Shown one piece after another: positions 27,890 through 36,122 of a stretch of 64,000 bases of DNA. The stretch is from Wylensekiella montiformis. GTDB taxonomy: Bacteria; Bacillota; Negativicutes; Selenomonadales; Selenomonadaceae. Position numbers and translations under genes: made by a program. The notes below the pieces were generated by a model. The model saw only the letters and a list, made by a program, of their open reading frames with translations. It made no database searches and had not been told where the DNA came from. The stretch is taken from positions 1 to 64,000 of the forward strand of contig NZ_VUNL01000011.1 of NCBI RefSeq assembly GCF_009697385.1, written 5' to 3'. Each line of letters starts with the position of its first letter. Position 1 is the stretch's first letter.

Positions 27890-28010
27890 CGAAACGATAT
27901 TTTTTCGTTTTTCCCTTGTACATCCCAATCGTTTCGATTATAATAAATTTATAAAACATACTCATAACATGATTATTTTTTGAATGTCTGTTGATGAAGT
28001 TTCACGAAAC
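27890..28010 (+). promoter_or_regulatory. Promoter and repeated CGAAACGAT-type elements upstream of deoR-type regulator
   Basis: TTGTAC (27916-27921), 17 nt, TATAAT (27939-27944) forms a plus-strand promoter. CGAAACGAT lies at 27890-27898; its inverse is in the palindrome aatcgtttcgatt (27927-27939) inside the promoter spacer; gtttcacgaaac (27999-28010) is a further palindrome. Such placement suggests regulator binding. The whole 27681-28059 gap is AT-rich and holds no gene. Confidence 0.5.
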
Positions 28011-28059
28011 ATGATTCACTGCGCGGAACTTCTGCAGACAGATAAAGCAGGTGATCCGC

Positions 28060-28863
28060 ATGAAAATTGATCGAATCAATCGCATCCATGAAATGTTGCG
28101 CGATGTACACAACATTTCCATCAATGACCTCTGTGATACCTTTCAGGTCTCAAAAAACACCATACGCCGTGACATCGCAGAACTTGAACAACAGGGCATC
28201 ATAAAAAAAGTCTACGGCGGCATCGTTCTTGCAGAGTCCTCCGGAAATCCGGAACCTTTTGCCTCCCGCGAAAGCCGCAATGCAGAAGCAAAAAAACAAG
28301 TGGCGCACATGGCAGCCGGATTTGTTCATGACGGAGACGTCATCTACATCGATTCAGGCACGACAACCATGCACATGATTCCGCATTTGACTGAGAAGCA
28401 ACATCTGACCATTGTCACGGCCAGTGTTCATGTGATCAATGCCGCTTCCAATTATAGTAATCTCAATGTATTGGCTACAGGCGGGTCCCTGTTCTCGCCA
28501 TCGAAAGCCTTTGTCGGGCCACAGGTCATACAGGTTTTACGCCGCTGCAACATATCAAAGGTTTTTCTTGCCAGTACAGGCATATCCCTCGAGCACGGGG
28601 CCACCAATGCTTCTCCGCTGGAATGTGAGATCAAACGCTGCCTCATTGAAAAGGACTGCAAACACTTCCTCCTTGTTGACGATTCTAAGTTCGATGTAGC
28701 GTCTCTGATGAGTTATTGTTCTTTAAAAGAGTTTCAATACATCGTCACCAACAGACTTCCCCCTGAAAAATACCAGTCATACTGTACCGCAAATCGTATC
28801 CAGCTCATCACGCCGGACACGATACACAAAGAGGAAGTCGAGAAACCCACAATGATGCGTTGA
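28060..28863 (+). CDS. iolR: DeoR-family transcriptional regulator, probable IolR
   Basis: DeoR repressor of 267 residues. The N-terminal HTH (RINRIHEMLRDVHNISINDL ... VSKNTIRRDIAELEQQGIIKKVYGG) is followed by the DeoR sensor domain with IYIDSGTTTMHMIPHL. Bacillus IolR is of the same family and is released by DKG-phosphate. It is divergent from the iol operon and just upstream of the aldehyde dehydrogenase gene. A GTG at 28051 is possible; the ATG at 28060 has better spacing from AGCAGG. Confidence 0.78.
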   Translation: MKIDRINRIHEMLRDVHNISINDLCDTFQVSKNTIRRDIAELEQQGIIKKVYGGIVLAESSGNPEPFASRESRNAEAKKQVAHMAAGFVHDGDVIYIDSGTTTMHMIPHLTEKQHLTIVTASVHVINAASNYSNLNVLATGGSLFSPSKAFVGPQVIQVLRRCNISKVFLASTGISLEHGATNASPLECEIKRCLIEKDCKHFLLVDDSKFDVASLMSYCSLKEFQYIVTNRLPPEKYQSYCTANRIQLITPDTIHKEEVEKPTMMR

Positions 28864-28894
28864 TCAGCAATTGAACTGTTTAGGAGGTATTCTC

Positions 28895-30319
28895 ATGAAA
28901 GAACAGCCCTTGTACATCGGCGGTCAGAAAGTCATAACCGAGAAGACCGTCCCTGTCTACAATAAAGAGACGAACGAAATCATTGCCGAGATTGCCGTCG
29001 CAGGCGAGGCGGAATGCCGTGCGGCCGTCAACGCGGCCGAGAAGGCCTTCCGAGAGGTCAAGCTCTCTGCCTACGAGCGCTACGAAATCATCCTCAAGGC
29101 CGCCAACCTCATGCGCGAGCGCACCGAAGAATTCGCCGCAGCGCTGTCGGCTGAAGCAGGCAAGCCGCTGCGCGATGCCCGCGGCGAGATCGGCCGCGCC
29201 TACCAGACGCTGATCCTCTCGGCAGAAGAAGCCAAGCGCCTCAAGGGCGAGACGATCCCGCTCGCCGGCGCGCCGGGCTGCCAGCACAAGCTCGCGTTTA
29301 CCATCCGCCAGCCGCTCGGCGTCGTCTGTGCCATCACGCCGTTCAACTTCCCGGTAAATCTCGCCGCCCACAAGATCGGACCGGCGCTCGCGGCCGGCAA
29401 CACCGTCATCTACAAGCCGGCCTCCGCCACGCCGCTGACGGCCGCCCTGCTCTGCGACGTCTTCCGCGAGGCGGGACTGCCGGCTGGCTGCCTCAACCTG
29501 CTGACCGGCCCCGGTGCACTCGTCGGCAAATACCTGACGAGGGATGCGCGCATCCGCATGTTCTCCTTCACGGGCAGCGTCCCCGTCGGCAAATCCCTGC
29601 AGGAAGCCGCCGGGTTCCGGCGCGTGGCTCTCGAGCTCGGCTCGAACTCCGCCAACATCGTGCATGAAGATGTCAAGGATGTCAAGAAAGTCGCCGAGCT
29701 CTGCGCAAAGTACGCCTTCCTCAACGCCGGCCAGGTCTGCATCTCCTGCCAGCGCGTTTACGTCTCGCGCAGCATCTACCAAGAGTTCTGCGGCTACGCC
29801 GTCGCCTTTGCCAAGACATTCAAGAGCGGCAAACTCAGCGACGAGTCGACCTGCCTCGGCCCGATGATTGCGGAAAAAGAAGCCGTCCGCATCGAAGGAT
29901 GGGGCAAGGATGCCGCAGCCGCCGGTGCCAAGGTACTGACCGGCGGCCACCGCCACGGTGCCTTCTACGAGCCGACCATTCTCACCGATGTAACACCCGA
30001 CATGAATGTCGTCAAGAACGAGGCATTTGCCCCCGTCTTCTCGATCATCCCCTACGACACGATTGAAGAAGCCGTCGCCGGCGTCAACAACTCCCGCTAC
30101 GGCCTGCAGGCCGGCGTCTTCACAAGCTCTCTCGCCATCGCCCACTACGCAGCCGAGCATATCGAAGCAGGCGGCGTCGTCATCAACGACGGCTCCAGCT
30201 TCCGCATGGACAACATGCCGTACGGCGGCGTCAAGGACAGCGGCATAGGCAAAGAAGGCCCCGAGTACGCTATCCGCGAACTCACGGAAGAAAAGACCAT
30301 TATCATGAATTTCGATTGA
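28895..30319 (+). CDS. NAD(P)-dependent aldehyde dehydrogenase
   Basis: ALDH superfamily, 474 residues. FNFPVNLAAHKIGPALAAGN, FTGSVPVGK (NAD loop), LELGSNSANIV with the general-base Glu, and NAGQVCISCQRVYV with the catalytic Cys are all intact. The Cys context resembles lactaldehyde or succinate-semialdehyde-type enzymes, not the GQRCMA context of methylmalonate-semialdehyde dehydrogenase (IolA). It probably oxidises an aldehyde such as malonate semialdehyde; this is inferred. It follows the DeoR gene by 31 nt, with AGGAGG before the ATG. Confidence 0.85.
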   Translation: MKEQPLYIGGQKVITEKTVPVYNKETNEIIAEIAVAGEAECRAAVNAAEKAFREVKLSAYERYEIILKAANLMRERTEEFAAALSAEAGKPLRDARGEIGRAYQTLILSAEEAKRLKGETIPLAGAPGCQHKLAFTIRQPLGVVCAITPFNFPVNLAAHKIGPALAAGNTVIYKPASATPLTAALLCDVFREAGLPAGCLNLLTGPGALVGKYLTRDARIRMFSFTGSVPVGKSLQEAAGFRRVALELGSNSANIVHEDVKDVKKVAELCAKYAFLNAGQVCISCQRVYVSRSIYQEFCGYAVAFAKTFKSGKLSDESTCLGPMIAEKEAVRIEGWGKDAAAAGAKVLTGGHRHGAFYEPTILTDVTPDMNVVKNEAFAPVFSIIPYDTIEEAVAGVNNSRYGLQAGVFTSSLAIAHYAAEHIEAGGVVINDGSSFRMDNMPYGGVKDSGIGKEGPEYAIRELTEEKTIIMNFD

Positions 30320-30334
30320 ACTAGAGAAACGAAC

Positions 30335-30367
30335 CGACTGCATGGATTCCATGCAGCCGGTTTTTTT
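30335..30367 (+). terminator. Terminator of deoR-aldehyde dehydrogenase unit
   Basis: Stem ctgcatgg / ccatgcag extended by ccg / cgg with one bulge, then seven T. Confidence 0.85.
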
Positions 30368-30486
30368 GCACACATCTACGGTCAAGCATGAGGACCTGTT
30401 TTTGCTTCGGTGTTCCGTCGAATGCGCTCCGACACCAAAAAGAGGACAGGAATGATCCTGTCCCCGTAAAAAAGATTGAGAGGTTG

Positions 30487-33396
30487 TCATCCATGGATGA
30501 CGTCGGTGTATTCGGGATAGTCGCGCAGGCGGTCGACTGGCGGAAAGCCGACGGCGCCGGTGAAGCGGCCGCGTTCCCAGTCGGGGCGCGTCGACCAGAA
30601 CATATCCGTAAAATCGCGTCCATTTGAAGCCACAACCTGATAACTCAAAAGCTCCGGCACAAAAGTGCCATCCGGACCTACTTCAGCCGAAAACTCCGTT
30701 ACAATACGCAAAAACTGCGCTTCCGGCAGGCCGGAAAGATCAACATAATTCGTTCCATTTTTAAGGACGATCTGCCTGCTCCCCTTGACCGTTGCCATAT
30801 CATCCGATACTTCGACCGTAGCCTTCAGCCCTGCCTGCAGCGGTAAATTCGTTCTGGCTTTCAACTGCGTAAAGCGCCAATATTTTTTCTGCGTCTTAAA
30901 GGATGTGTTGTAAATGGCCGGATGACGCCATTCTGTCGTATGCGTACCTACCTTGAGAATATTGCGGAAATCCAGCCATACAGCAAGAGCTTCACGTTTT
31001 GGCCCCTCCGCTTCCGGATTCTCGCAGATTTCCCGATTTTCTTCCGCAGTCAGTCCTTGTTCATAGAAGCGGACCTGTCCGATCCGCCCCGGCAGATGAG
31101 TAAAATATTTGGGGCGGCCAATATCGGGGATTACGTGGCCAATATAAGAATAACCGACAAAAATCGGCTGATCCGCCCACTGACGGATCTCACTTTCCGC
31201 TGAGACGCCGGCAACATGCGCCAGCTGCTGCCCATCACAATAGGAATCACCGCCGGCTTTCTTATCAAACGTCATCGTATACTGAGCCCAGCTGCCAACT
31301 TTTGCTTCTCCGCCCTGCCAGGAATATTCTGTAATATCATGGCAGATGCCCCATTTCAATCCACCGGTACGTTCCACTACCATGCGCAGACAGTACGTCG
31401 CTCCCCATCCGACCGATTTTCCACGAACCATCAGCGGATTATGTCCCATCTCACTGGCTCTTGCCAGACGCTCGATGTTCGCCCACACCATACCAGTAAA
31501 GCCCTGTGGTGCTTCAAGATCACGGCTCGCGGGAATCTCAATATAGTCACCATACTGTTCAAGAGCCACTTCCATGTGTCCATCGATCTCACGAACTTTC
31601 GGAGAACCATGCAGCAGCGCTGTATGTCCGCGGCCGGATTTATCCAAAATGCGCGGGATAATACGAATACCGCCTTCTATGGATACCTCTTTGGGAAGCT
31701 GGTCGGCGATACTGACCTGATATTCGCCGCCCTGCTGAAATTTATAATGAAACTCGATATAACGTTTCTCATGAGCGCGAAAAAACAGACTTTTCGTTTC
31801 CGCTATGCGCTGATTGATATAGAGCGGCACCGAAACAAAAATCTCATGATCGAGATTATTGGTCGCCTCAATCCCCGCAACCATGCAGTCCGCTGACTCC
31901 CCCCTTCCGGGCTGCACCCGCATATGTGCGAACGACAGCTGGGTAGGCTCAAATACAACAAGCCTGAGTTCCGTATCACCGACACACAAAAGATGCTCAC
32001 CGGGCTGCATAGCCTGATAAACAGACTCCACTTTACGCTTCTCTCCCGGTTCCAGCGTCACGACCTGACTGTTCTCTTCATTGCCAAACAAATTGATGGT
32101 ATGCTCCATCTTATTGTCAAAGAGACTGATTGACACCTCGGCCATAGCCGTACCGCGATTCTCTGCCAAGGCCCGAATTTCCACGTTGCCATTATTATCC
32201 AATCGACGCAGTTCAATATCGGTCAGACGAATATCCGGCTCATCATGTGTCAAACAAATCGTATCAACAAGCTTTTTACTGCCGTTTTCCAAAAATCCAT
32301 AGAGCCGATACGTAAGCGTTTTCTCCGTCACGTCGAGAATTCCATAATTGCTCCGGCCTGTTGCTACAACCTCCGGAAATTCACTCAGGAGACGTTTTTC
32401 GCCTGTGTTTTTCGTATATTCCGCCTCCGGATCCTGAGCGCTGCCCTCGCAAACATAAACCGTACGAGCTCCCACCTTCGGGTCCACCGAAACAGCCTTG
32501 ACATAATAATGAAGATGTCCCCCCAGAACAAGCTGCGCTTTGCAGCGCTCGGCAATCGGTACGATATAGCGGTTATTGAACGAATCGGTATATGGATGAT
32601 GCATCATGAGGATACGCCATTTTGCCCTGCGGGCCGCCGGACTCGTCAGATCTTCTTCTACCCAGCGCAGTATATCATCAATATGTCTGCGCGTCTCCGG
32701 GTCAAGAGGCACCTCGGAATTCACCGCATTCATCTCAAACAGCCCCCAGGGGTTGCTGTCAATCAGCGTAAAATGCGCGGGACCGTAGTCAAAGGAAAAC
32801 GTATTGCCGCCATCCGGAGTATGAACCGTGCGCCCCTGCGGTGCCGCAAAGAACGCATCATAAAAGGGGCCGTCGTCATGGTTCCCATGAATATAATAAA
32901 CCGGGGTTCGTGCAAGGATCTCCGAAATTTTGTGAAACCAGTTGTCCTTGTACTGATCATGCTGGTACCCGGTACCAAACGAAATATCGCCTCCATGAAG
33001 AATGATTTCCGGTTTTTCTTCGGTCACAGCCTTCTTAAAAGCCTCATTGTTATGAAAAAGATGAGAATCCGACAGCGTCAGCAAATGGATGGACTGCGGC
33101 TCTCTGCGCAGCGTCCGAAAGGATGCTGCCGCTACTTCGCCGTTTCCACTGACCATATAGGCATATTCTGTATCTGGCACAAGGTCCCGGATTACCGCCG
33201 TATACAAAAAAGCTCCCTTGGGATATTCACGACAGGGTTCCTCCTGCCTGCAGCACACATCCCCAAAAAATTCTGTTCCATCCGCCGCTCTGGCCGTCAC
33301 CTTGAACGGTTCCGATGCAACCGTCTCCCATGCCACGGTAATTTGCGTGTCATGTGGATCCAGAAGGTAGGGCCCATTGATGATGTTCTTGTTCAT
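30487..33396 (-). CDS. Large multidomain metallophosphoesterase, apparently cytoplasmic
   Basis: 969 residues, no signal peptide or membrane segment. Order: an Fn3-like N-terminal domain (1-97) as in purple acid phosphatases; a calcineurin-type phosphoesterase core with LSDSH (108-112), GGDISF (135-140), GNHDD (171-175), MMHHPY (about 268) and GGHLHYY (about 300); a CARDB-like region (about 385-470); a LamG/concanavalin-like region (about 590-790); and a C-terminal beta-sandwich (about 800-969). It lies 167 nt downstream of the phosphate-ester permease gene. A role in dephosphorylating imported inositol phosphate is inferred. GGAAGGA precedes the ATG. Confidence 0.78.
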   Translation of the reverse strand: MNKNIINGPYLLDPHDTQITVAWETVASEPFKVTARAADGTEFFGDVCCRQEEPCREYPKGAFLYTAVIRDLVPDTEYAYMVSGNGEVAAASFRTLRREPQSIHLLTLSDSHLFHNNEAFKKAVTEEKPEIILHGGDISFGTGYQHDQYKDNWFHKISEILARTPVYYIHGNHDDGPFYDAFFAAPQGRTVHTPDGGNTFSFDYGPAHFTLIDSNPWGLFEMNAVNSEVPLDPETRRHIDDILRWVEEDLTSPAARRAKWRILMMHHPYTDSFNNRYIVPIAERCKAQLVLGGHLHYYVKAVSVDPKVGARTVYVCEGSAQDPEAEYTKNTGEKRLLSEFPEVVATGRSNYGILDVTEKTLTYRLYGFLENGSKKLVDTICLTHDEPDIRLTDIELRRLDNNGNVEIRALAENRGTAMAEVSISLFDNKMEHTINLFGNEENSQVVTLEPGEKRKVESVYQAMQPGEHLLCVGDTELRLVVFEPTQLSFAHMRVQPGRGESADCMVAGIEATNNLDHEIFVSVPLYINQRIAETKSLFFRAHEKRYIEFHYKFQQGGEYQVSIADQLPKEVSIEGGIRIIPRILDKSGRGHTALLHGSPKVREIDGHMEVALEQYGDYIEIPASRDLEAPQGFTGMVWANIERLARASEMGHNPLMVRGKSVGWGATYCLRMVVERTGGLKWGICHDITEYSWQGGEAKVGSWAQYTMTFDKKAGGDSYCDGQQLAHVAGVSAESEIRQWADQPIFVGYSYIGHVIPDIGRPKYFTHLPGRIGQVRFYEQGLTAEENREICENPEAEGPKREALAVWLDFRNILKVGTHTTEWRHPAIYNTSFKTQKKYWRFTQLKARTNLPLQAGLKATVEVSDDMATVKGSRQIVLKNGTNYVDLSGLPEAQFLRIVTEFSAEVGPDGTFVPELLSYQVVASNGRDFTDMFWSTRPDWERGRFTGAVGFPPVDRLRDYPEYTDVIHG

Positions 33397-33563
33397 ATTA
33401 TCTTCCTTCCAAGACCTGACATAATCCTTGCTTCGACTTCAGCCGCAAAACGGGAATGCCAAGGGAGCGAGGTCATGATAAAATCTGACGATAGACGATA
33501 CTTTGAACACAAATCATTCTTCCCCTATTATGATAATAGAGAAAGAATGATGTTGCAAATCTT

Positions 33564-34916
33564 TTATTCAGCCTCTCCATCCGCTTCTTTGTGTTTCTTC
33601 GCCCAAAGAGTCGGCACAATGAGCAGCGTCATAATGGCCACCGACGCAATCCAAAAATTCGTGATGGTTTCAAAGTGATAGGTCGTAACACCGTTCACAA
33701 CTACCTTAGCCGAATCCATCAGGATGCCGTTGACGATATCCTGCAGGGCAGCGCCGCCGTAAGCGAGCAGGCCGATGACGCCCATTGCCGCACCAGTTGC
33801 CTTGCGCGGGCAGAGATCAACAGCCAGCAGGCCGCCGACGAAGCAGAGGATGACGCCCAGGCCGAAGCCGAATACCGCAACGCAGATTGCCGCCAGTGTC
33901 GGATCATCAGCCGGGACATAGCAAACGCCAATGATACCGATCAGCATGACGATGCCGAAGACGATCGTCGTGATGGAGTGATGCGAATGGAATATCTTAT
34001 CCGAAATGATACCGGAAAAGAACGATCCGACACCGCCGAGAATCGGCGAGAGCGACATGATGCTGCCGGCCGTCACGAGGTCAAATCCCTTCGCTTCCTG
34101 CAGGAAGATGACGCCCCAGCTCGAGATGGAGTAACGCGAGATGCCGAGGCAGATTGCCGCAGCGGCGAGCAGCCATACGTACGGGTTCTTGATGACCATG
34201 AGCTGTGCTTCCTTCGTGGAAACCTGCTGCTCTTTCTTTTCCTGGGCGACTTCGCCCTCAAACTCATTGGCAGACGGCAGGCCGTAGGTTTCCGGCCGGT
34301 CGCGCATAAAGCGATACATGATGAATGCAAGCACAATGCAGGCGACGCCCGGCACAAAGAACGCTGCATGCCAGCCAAGAGCGACGATAATCATAGATGT
34401 GCCGAGGTATGTGGCGCCTTCGCCAACATAATGGGCAATACTGAAAACGCCGTAGTAAGTAGCAAGCTGACTTTTCGCAAACCACTGCGAAAGAGATACA
34501 ATACACGGTGCGGATCCCATACTCTGAAACACACCGTTAACCGCCCAGAGTACAATGAACACCCATGTTGCGCTGCTCATGCCGAGAATCGCATTAACGA
34601 TAGCAGCACCAAGCAGGCCAAGCGGAACAATCTTTTTAATATTGCAATGATCGGCAATAAAGCCATTTGCACATTTGCCGATCGCGATAGCAACGAGCAT
34701 CCCCGCTCCCATCATGCCAAGTTCTGTCGGCGTGAAGCCATCTTCCAACATCGGCTTTTTCGCAACGCCCAGAGTCATGCGCATCACATAATACATGCCA
34801 TATCCGAGAATCATAGCTGTAACAGCCTGAAACCGCGCTGTATGATACATCTTCCTGACCACGTTTTTGTCCTGAATACGAGGCTTATCGGGTCCTGTCA
34901 GAAACCAATTCAGCAT
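33564..34916 (-). CDS. MFS permease of the organophosphate:phosphate antiporter (GlpT/UhpT) type
   Basis: 450 residues, about 12 spans. ILGYGMYYVMRMTLGVAKKPML at the N-terminus, GKCANGFIADH, GVFQSMGSAPCIVSLSQWFAK and SSWGVIFLQEAKG match the OPA family, which exchanges phosphate esters such as glycerol 3-phosphate or hexose 6-phosphate for Pi. In this locus inositol monophosphate is an attractive substrate, but this is inference. The ATG at 34916 has an AAGGTGG site; the frame opens 42 codons earlier without signal. It is divergent from the AraC gene at 35198. Confidence 0.82.
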   Translation of the reverse strand: MLNWFLTGPDKPRIQDKNVVRKMYHTARFQAVTAMILGYGMYYVMRMTLGVAKKPMLEDGFTPTELGMMGAGMLVAIAIGKCANGFIADHCNIKKIVPLGLLGAAIVNAILGMSSATWVFIVLWAVNGVFQSMGSAPCIVSLSQWFAKSQLATYYGVFSIAHYVGEGATYLGTSMIIVALGWHAAFFVPGVACIVLAFIMYRFMRDRPETYGLPSANEFEGEVAQEKKEQQVSTKEAQLMVIKNPYVWLLAAAAICLGISRYSISSWGVIFLQEAKGFDLVTAGSIMSLSPILGGVGSFFSGIISDKIFHSHHSITTIVFGIVMLIGIIGVCYVPADDPTLAAICVAVFGFGLGVILCFVGGLLAVDLCPRKATGAAMGVIGLLAYGGAALQDIVNGILMDSAKVVVNGVTTYHFETITNFWIASVAIMTLLIVPTLWAKKHKEADGEAE

Positions 34917-35093
34917 TTCTTCCACCTTACCTTTCCCCTGAAAACAACACAGTGTTTTTTCCAATCTCTCCGGAAAAGACTGGATTTTTTGTGATTTCTC
35001 AGTATAATAATAAGTATGAAGATTAAACTTCCCAAAAGTCAATCATCAAATTATCATTAACTGATCTTTCTGAAACTCATTATACCGAAAAGC

Positions 35094-35104
35094 GAACCAA
35101 AAGT
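35094..35104 (+). promoter_or_regulatory. IolR-like motif in the permease/AraC divergent promoter region
   Basis: GAACCAAAAGT differs from WRAYCAADARD at one position (first base). It lies in the AT-rich 281-bp gap between the permease and AraC start codons. Chance matches to this loose motif are expected a few times per 64 kb, so this is weak. Confidence 0.3.
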
Positions 35105-35197
35105 TCTCTGTTTTCTTGTTTCATATTGTGCGAAAACTTACAATTTTTGTTTTTTGCACAAATTCTCCAGTATTTTGACACAGAAAGGTCGGACACT

Positions 35198-36049
35198 ATG
35201 CCTATCATTTCCATCGGAACCCCAAAACGATCGATATTCGAGCCCGGCAGCCGCCCTTATCTTGAATCCGTTGAAACCATCAACCATATGACGCCCTTTG
35301 GTACACTCAAATCGCATCAGGATATGGCAGAGTTCCTCTTTATTGAAAAAGGCCATTGCCGCATGCTTCTCCCTGACAGAAGCATCCCGTTGCGTGCCGA
35401 TGATCTCGTTCTCATCAACAGCGGCGTACTGCATGATTTCAAGATCCACACGTCTTTCACGGCCTTTACGATGCATATCAGTTCACTGCATCTCTGCGGC
35501 CTTCCGCCGGGACATCTGACAAAAGCAGCCGTTCCTGTAGTCCTGCGCGTCGGTTTAGAGGGAAACCATTCTTTTCTGCGTACCTTGATGAGGGAACTCC
35601 AGCTGCTCGCAGCGCTCAATGTCGAAAGCGATGCACGGAATGAAATCGCTGCCGTCCTCGTTCAGGCATTCATTATCGCTTCCATAGAGCTCGCCCGAAA
35701 AAAAGAGACGGGGGAAGAAAATACATCCTTCAACATGGGAATACGCATCAAGGAATATATTGATGCCCACTACCTGGAAAACATCAAGCTGCACGATATT
35801 GCTGAGGCGCTTCACATCAATCTGTATTACCTCTCCCATACCTTCAAGGATGTCACGGGTTCCTCGCCTATGCAGTACATCATCCGCCGCCGTATCGATG
35901 AAGCACAAACACTTCTCCTCACAACAAATATGACGATCACCGACATTGCCATGCAATGCGGCTACAACAACTCCAACTACTTCCAGTCCGTTTTCAGCAA
36001 CATCGTCGGTATGCCTCCGGGCAAATATCGCAAAACATGGTCCCAGTGA
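35198..36049 (+). CDS. AraC-family transcriptional regulator, cupin sensor type
   Basis: 283 residues. The N-terminal cupin (LLPDRSIPLRADDLVLINSG) senses ligand; the C-terminal double HTH contains LENIKLHDIAEALHINLYYL and ITDIAMQCGYNNSNYFQSVF. It is similar to the regulator at 14989 across the HTH. Its divergence from the permease-phosphoesterase unit and the nearby phytase genes suggest it controls them. ATG at 35198 after AAAGG; an earlier ATG at 35126 has no good site. Confidence 0.85.
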   Translation: MPIISIGTPKRSIFEPGSRPYLESVETINHMTPFGTLKSHQDMAEFLFIEKGHCRMLLPDRSIPLRADDLVLINSGVLHDFKIHTSFTAFTMHISSLHLCGLPPGHLTKAAVPVVLRVGLEGNHSFLRTLMRELQLLAALNVESDARNEIAAVLVQAFIIASIELARKKETGEENTSFNMGIRIKEYIDAHYLENIKLHDIAEALHINLYYLSHTFKDVTGSSPMQYIIRRRIDEAQTLLLTTNMTITDIAMQCGYNNSNYFQSVFSNIVGMPPGKYRKTWSQ

Positions 36050-36067
36050 CAGCGAAACATTGCGGAG

Positions 36068-36118
36068 AAAAAAATCCCCTGAACCAGAAGAATCTTCTTC
36101 CTGTTCAGGGGATTTTAC
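36068..36118. terminator. Bidirectional terminator
   Basis: Stem aaaatcccctgaac / gttcaggggatttt with A/T flanks, between the convergent AraC gene and the Tat-exported HD protein gene. Confidence 0.88.
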
Positions 36119-36122
36119 CCGT

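Noticed and set aside
28880-30490. 536-codon open frame opposite the aldehyde dehydrogenase
   Set aside because: The plus-strand frame has all ALDH motifs; the antisense frame is a composition artefact.
30487-33396. Secreted purple acid phosphatase
   Set aside because: The N-terminus (MNKNIINGPYLLDPHD) is hydrophilic, with no signal peptide or lipobox, and the ribosome site fits this start, so export is not supported despite the domain similarity.
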